Assembly: GCF_050003625.1 (NCBI RefSeq)
Contig: NC_134399.1
Location: 224,062,975 to 224,126,974, forward strand
DNA: 64,000 bases
Direction of reading: 5' to 3'
DNA from: Haematobia irritans
Taxonomy: Eukaryota; Arthropoda; Insecta; Diptera; Muscidae
The notes below the pieces were generated by a model. The model searched no databases, was not told the origin of the DNA, and saw only the letters and a program-made list of their open reading frames with translations. Made by a program: the position numbers and the translations under genes. Shown one piece after another: positions 55,976 to 64,000 of the stretch (within the stretch, counting starts at the first letter, position 1; the number at the start of each line of letters is the position of its first letter).

Positions 55976-57435
55976 TTTAACTGCAATTCACAAAATTACA
56001 CCCTCTCATAGAAGAAAAAATAAAGAAAAAATCATTGGCGCCAAATCATGACCGTTTTAACCCTACAGTAGTTCATTCTTACTATTTTTGGGAATTGTGC
56101 GAAAATTTTCTTCTGCTTTAGTTCATATTCAACTTATGTGTACGGTCATTGAACTCTATAGTCACGTTTAGTACATAAAATATTTGAGACATACTTTACA
56201 TACTTTAGTTTATGACTTTTGTTATTTCAGAACTCTGTATCTTACCTGCTTTCAAATATGATAGGTTATAACTACCTGTAGTAATTAGTACAGGAAGTGA
56301 TAAACCATGCTGTGGCTCACACTTGGAGCAAAACACTTTAAATTTTAAAAAGTCAGAGAATTAAATGAAATTATACGAAATAGCTAAAATAAATATTTAC
56401 CAAGTAATTATTTTTAAATAATACAAATATATGATCATTTCTTAATTCATATACATATTAACCATTAAATGCACAAGAACACCGAAAAAATATATAATAT
56501 GCAAAATGGTAAAAAAACGAACATCCAGATTGTTATCAGATTGCATATAAGAGCTATAGATTTTCCGGAGAGACATATCCTTTTAAACTGCGCTATGATG
56601 TTTTAAATGCAACAAACATGATTTCGTAGAATTCCGTCAAAATTTGAAGACATAAGGATTTTTTATGGTTGGTATGGTATGCATCTTAAAAGATACAGTG
56701 CGCATTTTAGGGTTAAAAACATATGGACGTTATGGAAATTTTGTAAATTTGTTATATGAAATTTTGTTAAAAATTTATGTTTTTGTGTACACCTTCTTCA
56801 TTGTGAGCTACTGTATTTTATAATATTATATGAGCGTTGGAGAGAAATTCGACGAAAATTAAACTTTACATTGACATATTCGGATTACATAGTTCCTGGC
56901 CATTTAAAAACATAACCACAGTTCTCATGTAATATTTAATTTGTAATCATAAAATATTTCCACTTGCCAATGTTTGTTAGTTACACTTCACTAAATGAAT
57001 CAATTAGTTGAAGTGGCTTTTAAGTATTAAGCAATGTACTACAGATTGCAAACATTTTTGTTAATTAATGTATACATTGTAGTACTTTATATATAATATT
57101 ATAAACTACCTGCTGTATGGATAATAAATTATGTTTTCATATACAATATAAAATATCTACTTTTATATTAAAACTAAATTCTATCTAAAAATTAAAGTAG
57201 TCAGGTGGCAAGTTTAGTTCATACAATTTTTGAGATATACTTGGGATGCGGAAAATTTCATTGGGATGTGGAAAATATCGAAAAAGCAATAAAAATTAAC
57301 CACAAATATATAATTGTTTTGAAATAAAAAAAAAATAATACTGGAAAATGAATACTGGAATACATATTGACAAAATATGGAAGATTATGCAAAATAAACT
57401 TTAGGATACTCAATTCACACTATATTAAATTCTAA
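55976..57435. other. AT-rich stretch with one MITE
   Basis: Nothing coding is supported. Contains the piggyBac-like MITE (56462-56712). 55980-56230 faintly resembles MITE L (TTTAGTTCATA words). Confidence 0.45.
56462..56712. mobile_element. piggyBac-like MITE H2 (251 bp)
   Basis: TTAA on both sides (56458-56461, 56713-56716). Ends CCATTAAATGCAC and GTGCGCATTTTAGGG are inverted versions of each other with mismatches. The right 120 bp matches 5630-5738 (AGAATTCGGTC, TCTTAAAAGATGCACAGCGC). Confidence 0.6.
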
Positions 57436-58115
57436 GGTATAGCCTCCATATAGACCGATATCCCGATTTTACTTCTTGGGCGTCTAGAAACGGAAGTTTT
57501 TATCCAATTTGCCTGAAATTGGAAATCTAGAGATATTTTCGGGCCATAAAGAGGTGTGCCGAAAACGGTGAATATCAGTCCATAGTTTAGTATAGCCCAC
57601 ATAAGAACGATCTCCCGATTTAACTCCTTGGGTTTCTAGAAACCGTATTTTTTATCCGATTTGCCTGAAATTGTAAATATTCTGGTATTTTAGGCTCACA
57701 AAAACGTGTATCGGATTAAGTTTTTATCGGTCCATTTGGTAATGCCTCCATATAGACCGACTTCACTTCTTCAGGGTATAGAAGGCGCACTGATCATGAA
57801 AATTTCTTGAAACTCAATGTAAAATTTCCAGATTTTACTTCTCGGGTGAAAATCTACAGATTTAACATTTCAAATCAAGATGTTATTTTATAATTTTCTT
57901 GCACACTTACTTTAATGATTCCTCTAAAACTCAAACAAAAATGGTTCTTATAAATCCAGAATCTGATATAGTCCTCATAGGTGAAGTCTTTAAATTTATC
58001 TTCGGGAAGTGTCCTCAAGCCCTCCTGAAATTTCAAAGGAAATCCTAATATTTGGTTCATGGTGGTGGGTATTTAAGATTCGGCCCGGCCGAACTTACTT
58101 CTGTATATACTTGTT
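57436..58115 (+). mobile_element. Helentron family A element A6 (3' part)
   Basis: Units with GCCTCCATATAGACCGATAT, then the 3' end GATTCGGCCCGGCCGAACTT and GTATATACTTGTT. The 5' palindrome and core are missing. Confidence 0.65.
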
Positions 58116-59379
58116 ATTCCCTCTGTTTGCACCGATGAGATGTTCTGGATAGCTCACACAAATGTTGCATCCAATACTAAAAGAAAACATGCCCAAAGAT
58201 AAACAGTAAAAATAGTTAATAAAAGCCTTATCGGCCGATGCTGATTGAAGATATTATTTTTAATATGTGAAAAATAATGTCTTCAATTATTTCCAGCCCT
58301 TTCAATAATTTTAATCTTATGACAATGGGAAAGTACCTTTGATTTTGCCTTTGGTTAAAATCGATACACATTTTATTTTTAACTCAAAATATAAGACAAA
58401 AAAATTTAGGCATAATTAAATATTTCATGGCAGTATGGCCCATGTCAAAAATAAAACCCCAAAAATATCAATGTCTACAACACCAGCTAGACGGCTGGAA
58501 TACTTCATTTCAAAGGGCAATTATCTATTAAAAAAAATTTCATGGTCAATTGTATCTCACATAATACCAGAGAAAGAGACGACGACGTCAGTACCTATAG
58601 GTAATAGCAGATGCCTGAAATTGTTGGTTTTTATTGGCACGACGAAGGGAGACAGAACTTTTGTTTCTTTCAAGGTCCACTGGAACAAAGGCACCATAAA
58701 TGTTATAGGCCTTCAAAGGAAGAGGTGTAGAAGTAATCTATTTTCCTGAGTATCTAATACGAAATTAGAAATTGTATTTCCATCATCTGTGCAATTAATC
58801 AAACCAATGGCTAACTACATTCGATATTGAAAGATACAAAAACTAAAACGATTTGGGGATTGGTTCCGACTGAAATTTGTTTGTTAGTTCATCTCTCTGG
58901 AGATTAAGTTGATTACCAATAGAAGAGATATATAATCAATACTCAGAATAACACATACACTGCACAGTGGGCTAAGATATGTTATCCAGCAAAAAAGCGT
59001 CGCCAAAAAAGTAGAAAAAATGTTTTGAATCCGGAAGTGTCCACCATTTCAACAGCCAGTGTTTGGGATGTTAATGAATTCAAACAAACGATAAAGCGAG
59101 TTTTCATAATTAATATTTGTTTTGTTCTCCAATCGCGAAATATAAAAGGCAACCTTCGTATACACCCAGTTTCAGTGAAATCATTTAAGACCTAGGGCAT
59201 TTTCGTTTCGAAAAAAAATATGTCATCTCACCTGTTACACAACGAATGATAGTTTCATTTCAAAATGATTTTTAATTGATAATAATTTGAGGCATACAGA
59301 ATCCAAAATCTATGACAGTGTCCTTCATATTTTGCAATCAATTTCGAGAATGTGTCACCTTTTTTCTCAATCGAAATCG
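58116..59379. other. Unassigned stretch with MITE G fragment
   Basis: A G-type fragment (58986-59085: CCAGCAAAAAAGCGTCGCC, CACCATTTCAACAGCC) and repeat F words near 58138. The 104-codon ORF at 58435-58749 has no recognisable domain and I do not call it a gene. Confidence 0.4.
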
Positions 59380-59900
59380 CCAGTGCTGCCAGTATTTTTC
59401 TGGCTCTTGTCCCCAAATTATGATATTTTCGTCCCCAAAAATCCCCAATTTAAACTTAAATTCCTCACAAAAATCCCCAATAGATTTTTCACAAGTTTTT
59501 TTTTTCACAAAAAAAAAAAAAAAAAATGCAAAAGCCTTTGCTGCAAAATTTTGTCCACCTTGTATTTATGAACGCAAAATTACTTCTAAATATTCAAGTA
59601 GTAAAATTGGGTGGTAACAAGTTGACAAAGTCAGTAGAATTCCACCAGAAATGGTAGATTTTTTTTGTTTGGTAGAGTTTTTGATGTTTTGGTAGGTACT
59701 TCATAGAAATAAACTTCTGACAAAATTTTCTATATTGAAATACAAATTTGAGAATTTTTTTACATATAAATAAATATTTGACAAAATTTTCTATAGAAAT
59801 ACAATTTTGACAAAATTTTCTATAGAAATAAAATTTTCGCAAAATTTTCTATAGAAAAAAATTTTGAAAAAACTTTCCATAGAAGAAGAATTTTCTGTGA
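59380..59900. repeat. Repeat E copy 3 with ~31-bp satellite
   Basis: CTGCCAGTATTTTTCTGG and CCCCAAAAATCCCCAATTT words, then GGTAGAGTTTTTGATGTTTT and satellite units TAGAAATAAAATTTTGAC at 59700-59880. A 17-base A run at 59510-59526. Confidence 0.55.
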
Positions 59901-60804
59901 AATAATGAAATATTTCATACTATCAGGGAATAAGTTCATGAAAAGTTTTTGTTATGTCAATGGCTGAATTTTAATGAAATTTTCTTTGTGTATATTTCCG
60001 AGTTTCGTTGAATTTAATTTAACCTAGACCACAGTGCAGCACTGCTAGTAGGCTTTCATATAAAAGTCAATAGGATGAATGGTAATTTGTAAAATTCAGT
60101 TTTTGTCTACGGAAACATTCTCTGATAAATTCGGCCACTCATACGCTTCATTGCCCGGCGCCAGAGCCTTTACGCACACAAATCTATCCATACACACACA
60201 ACTCAGTAATGAATCACAAACATCCAAAAAAACAAAAAGACATTGTGAGAAAAAAGGGTCATTTGCCCTAAATGTCTCCATCAAAAGTAAGACACTAACA
60301 ACTGCGGAATAAATTCAAGAAAAAACAAAAACAGACATTGAACCTCAACAGTAAGCATTGATAAGGGTTTACTTGATAGGCCATGACCTCCAGTGTCATG
60401 ACATACTGCCAATATTGAAGCCATTTAAGGATCAATTTAAAATAAAAACAAAAATCGGCTCACACACGAAAAACACTCAATGGAGATGAAATGAAATGAA
60501 GCTCTCTGCATTCAGTCCCCAAAGACCCTGGGAAAATTGCTGAAGCAATGGGGAGGGAGGAATGGAAACCAAAATAGAACAATTTTACCATGGTAACTTC
60601 ATGTACTCATGGCATCGATAGTAAATGACACTTATGTGACATTTATGCGAAATATGTAAACAAACGAGCGACAACACATAAATGCGACTTAAGGGATTTT
60701 CAATTTCATTGCCATTATCGTCAGACAGGGTGCGGATTGTATTTAGGAAATTTTGATTATGCATAAATTTCTTTCACATTACAGTAAATAATATATATGT
60801 ATTT
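59901..60804. other. Unassigned stretch
   Basis: No repeat family recognised; ORFs of 60-77 codons on both strands overlap each other and lack coding signs. Candidate host DNA. Confidence 0.4.
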
Positions 60805-61257
60805 ACACCCTCAAAAAAATCGCTTCTGTAACATATACTCCCAAACACATTTTGCTTCAAGCATATAAATTTTTGGGTATTGCCCAAACATTTATATGTT
60901 TGATTTCTTTCAATATATAATATGTTTGAAAGCATATTGGTCTAAACAATATAATATGTTTGGGTGGTCTAAGTTCCAAACATTATGTATTTTTCCATCC
61001 AAATTCAATAATGTTGTCTTCCAAAAAACTATATGTTATTATGTGAACATATAATATGTTTGGAAACATTTTGAACCCAAAAATATTATATGCTTAGAAG
61101 AATTTTCTCCCAAAGAAGATTGTGCTCAAATTTTTTTTCTGCCTAATTGTATATTCCCTCACATTTTTCTCACTTCCATGAGTTTTTTAGTTCTTAGCAC
61201 CTATTTCTGTAATACAAATTCTTAAATTTTATAATTTTTTTTAAATTTTACCTTTTG

Positions 61258-61335
61258 CCGGACGGGGATTCGAACAGCGGACCACACAGTTTGTAAGCCA
61301 GCACACTAACGACTGGGCTACGTAGCTGTTATGGT
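61258..61335 (-). other. tRNA-like block in D6 (Val-like)
   Basis: Minus strand: A box AGCCCAGTCGTTAGTG, CTTACAA loop, B box GTTCGAATCCCC and CCGTCCGGC. It is the best-preserved of the D-family tRNA-like blocks. The anticodon loop suggests a tRNA-Val(UAC) ancestor. The anticodon stem is imperfect, so it is a relic. Confidence 0.55.
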
Positions 61336-61451
61336 CATCCAGAGATAATTATCGTTATAAGTCATATTTATATAGCATAGCTTGCGGCGCCCACGAGCCG
61401 ATGCAAACATAACATTGTTTAAAAACATAACATTGTTAAACATACATTTGT

Positions 61452-61527
61452 TGGCGACGTGGAGCAGTGGTTGGTACGTCCGCCTTGCATGCCAAGGGTC
61501 CTGGGTTCGATCCCTGCTTCGACCGAC
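61452..61527 (+). other. tRNA-like block in D6, SINE-head type
   Basis: GTGGAGCAGTGGTTGGTACG (A box) and CTGGGTTCGATCCCTGC (B box), ending TTCGACCGACACC. Close to the SINE heads at 22.4 and 38.8 kb, but without the SINE body or CCTAA tail. Confidence 0.6.
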
Positions 61528-62275
61528 ACCATTTTTTTTATTTTTTTTTTACATATTTTTTTTTGCGTATATTCCAAATACGTTCGGAATATCCCGAAAA
61601 GGAGTTCAACATTACATACTACCATATTAACTTTTTACTACGAAACTGTAAAGTGTGTCTTATAAAAGACGTAAATTCAGAAAAGAACAGTGCTTGATAT
61701 AAACGAAATGGACTGATTTCAAATTATATATTATTTTTTATTGCAAAAATAAAAAATTTGTAACAAAAAAGGATTTTGTACACAAGTTTGAAATTTTCGA
61801 AGAAATTCAAAAAACTCTTTCAAAGGAAGAATGTGAAGTCGAGTAATATATAAATATTTTTCCATCGAATCCTAAAGTTAACGATAACCATTCAAAAGCT
61901 CATTATATTTAAATTCTAAACAATAATTTTACAACCAACACATAAATTTATTTAGGTGTGAACAATTGTTTGCTTTCTTTAATAATTTATTTTAAAGAAA
62001 ATAAACTTATTCAATTGTTGCTTTGGATCATTCCCCACCAAGTTATAATACAATTTGCCGAAAAGAGTTATAATGTTATTCTGGTTTTACCGATTCGAGT
62101 TTTAGCGGCAAAACTCGAACTCAATGCCCGCTTTTATTTTCGAAAGTATCCGTCAACTCCTCTTGGACTACTTATTAATAAAGAGGAACTAAACTTTGTT
62201 TTTATAGATCTTACTGTTTAATTTTTCACTGTTTCCCAATGTTTTCATTTTACTGTAACAACTCTAAAAAGAGTA

Positions 62276-62837
62276 CACTGAAAAAAATATTGTCGAGTGG
62301 TCAAAGATTTCATGTCCTTAAAATAAGAATACAAATTTTGCTTAGCTTAGACGACGCATTTCTCTAATATAAAGTTTTTTCCATGTTCAAAAGTCGATAA
62401 ACTATTCAATGAAGTAGTGTTGTCCTTATAATTAAGTGATTTGACTTGAAAATGGGTATCATAACATGAAAGAAAAAATTTTTAACTAATGAAATTGTCT
62501 TTAAATTTGTTGCATTTTTGCATCTTGACTACAAAGCAAAAATCGTTAAAAAATAGGACATGTTTTTCAACACTTTATTTAAAAGACGTTTTTATTTGAA
62601 ACATAGCACAATTTCTACTGTCTTGTTTTTAACGGACTTTTTGGAGCATATGAAAAAAGCTGAAAAAGCGAAAAAATAAAATTTCCTTCATAGAGTCAAA
62701 TACACAAAACCCACATTTAAAAGAGAATTGTGTCTTAAAAGTATCCTTACTTGAATTCTCGGCTTCATTGGCTCGGAATCAATACCATTTTAAAATAGAG
62801 ACACAATCTTTGGAACCGGGCATGCTATTTTTCAGTG
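62276..62837 (+). mobile_element. MITE K1 (562 bp)
   Basis: TA on both sides (62274-62275, 62838-62839). Ends CACTGAAAAAAAT and ATTTTTCAGTG are inverted repeats. The D7 copy lacks this sequence at the same point (ACTGTATAGTGTCC), so it is an insertion. Probably a Tc1/mariner-related MITE. Confidence 0.7.
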
Positions 62838-62913
62838 TATAGTGCCCTTTCGTTAGTTTTTATGAAGATCCCTTTAATTACCTTTGTTTGAATGTTTTGA
62901 CTTACTCGTCCTA

Positions 62914-63338
62914 CACTCAAAAAAAAGTGAACTCTCTATTTCACTAAAGCCAATTTAACTTTATTTTAGTTCATAGAAATATTATGTTTGGAGAAAGTTT
63001 TCTTTACTCTAATACTTTTTTGTGTACGTTAGTTACACAAAAAATATACTCAAATGAAGCATAAAGATTAACTAAATTCGTGTCTTCCACAAAATAGTTC
63101 AGAATTTCTTTAAATTTGTAAATTTTACCAAAAATGCGTCCATCGTGAACTTCGTATGTCACTAAAGACATTCTTGCAATTTTGAACTCCAAGTTTTTCT
63201 TCAAACTACAAAATTTTCTTTAACAAGTCAAAAAACTTAGTTATGTCTAATAAATTTTCTTGTATTTTTCGAAAAATATTTACTTATTTTTATGACATCG
63301 GCGTGATGCCAACGTTTGTAATACTGTTTTTTTCAGTG
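62914..63338 (+). mobile_element. MITE L1 (425 bp)
   Basis: TA on both sides (62912-62913, 63339-63340). Ends CACTCAAAAAAAAGTG and TGTTTTTTTCAGTG are inverted-repeat related. D7 reads CATCGTACGTTCCG without it. The 66-codon minus ORF is not supported. Confidence 0.65.
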
Positions 63339-63813
63339 TACGTTCCGATTTGTTTTGACGAACGACGCATATACAATTTTTGGCGGTCTTATATCACAAC
63401 ATATATATGTTTACTCCAAATTTGTAAATTTATACTTGTTTATATTCACACATAGTATTTTTCCAGTCTTTAATGGAATTTTCTTTGTGTATATATATGT
63501 TTAAGGCGCCAATTGGTTACTTTCATTATTTTACTTCCAGCATACACTTTATGTCTCTCTTTCTAAACACATATATGTTTATAGTCTATTTCTAAATTAA
63601 TATATGTTTGCATCCAAGCATATTATATTTACAAACATTTTATGTCCCAAACATAATATGTTCTAACATATTAACATATATGTCCCAAACATATTATGCT
63701 AGTTTATAAACATTATATGCTTGCACTTAAAAATATTGTGTTTAAAAATTTGAGTTCCAAACATATAATTTTTACACCCAAACATATGAAAAACAGTCTT
63801 TTTCGTCCGTGTA

Positions 63814-64000
63814 TCTTTTGAAAGATGGTATTAAAAACGATTTATATTGAATCATATTTTAATATAGACTCTAATGACTCAAATCCATAGTAGATGGTAT
63901 GGGAGCCTTGGGTAAGAGACTTTTGTACAAATAAAATGTTGTAATAAAATCGCGAACTGGGAATTAAACAAAAAACTATTATTTTCCCATAAATAAACAA
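63814..64000. other. Window end, no feature
   Basis: AT-rich and low-copy by eye; nothing recognisable. Confidence 0.4.

Larger units (their letters stand above)
60805..63813 (+). mobile_element. Family D long form D6 (3.0 kb) with two MITEs
   Basis: Starts ACACCCTCAAAAAAATCGCT and ends CAGTCTTTTTCGTCCGTGTA. Its first ~500 bp and last ~250 bp match the short forms; the middle is additional, matches D7, and includes a second tRNA-like block (61452-61527). MITEs K1 and L1 interrupt it. No ORF with a domain was found, although 61958-62221 encodes 87 codons through the shared middle block. Confidence 0.7.

Noticed and set aside
58435..58749. 104-codon ORF
   Set aside because: No homology that I recognise, no splice or promoter context, and surroundings are repeats.
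61258..61527. Functional tRNA genes
   Set aside because: A and B boxes are visible but stems are mismatched and the blocks recur inside D elements, so they are SINE-type relics.

Overview
The window is eukaryotic, AT-rich and built almost entirely of interspersed repeats. It fits a brachyceran fly, probably a calyptrate (muscoid) one. The basis is several DINE-1-like Helentron families carrying the TATAAAGTATATATATTC core and CCGTCCGTCCG tracts, IS630-Tc1-mariner copies (DD37E, DD41D), an I-type LINE, a Penelope-like element, tRNA-derived SINEs and 59-62 nt introns. The species is inference. I found no host protein-coding gene and no functional tRNA or rRNA; every supported coding region belongs to a transposable element (TE). 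The window could be intergenic DNA or part of a large intron.

Layout. 0-5.7 kb: Helentron family A elements, one inside another, then low-copy DNA, (TG)n tracts, a TIR element and a 200-bp (TA)n tract. 5.8-15.7 kb: an old long copy of family D (my label for a repeat full of ATATGTTTGG/CCAAACATAT motifs) holding a Helentron, then a three-level nest: a D copy contains a Penelope-like element (16-bp target duplication), which contains a CMC/tnp2-type DNA transposon with a 568-aa transposase and a spliced DUF4806 companion gene. 16-25 kb: degraded Helentrons, a DD37E mariner inside a D copy, a SINE with a 12-bp duplication, and a DD41D mariner inside a family B Helentron. 25.8-30 kb: a TIR MITE (family G), a ~31-bp satellite, a second DD37E mariner, and a 349-bp polyadenylated insertion that can be drawn as a complete minimal hammerhead ribozyme. 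32.2-36.2 kb: a decayed LINE whose RT region carries a 271-bp tandem triplication, followed by a decayed mariner.

36-48 kb: Helentron B and C copies, and a family G MITE split by a SINE, a Helentron and two D copies in inverted orientation (~970-bp arms, 47-bp spacer). 48.75-53.8 kb: a nearly complete I-type LINE with a 14-bp duplication. 54-64 kb: more Helentrons, a piggyBac-like MITE with TTAA duplications, and a 3-kb D copy holding two TA-flanked MITEs.

The elements do not form a pathway, but their nesting gives a relative history. Family D and G copies were targets for Helentrons, mariners, SINEs and a Penelope-like element. The I-type LINE, SINEs and hammerhead element keep clean duplications and look more recent. 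The least expected item is the hammerhead-bearing insertion at 29.2-29.5 kb: a short, self-complementary, poly(A)-ended unit with a 15-bp duplication.
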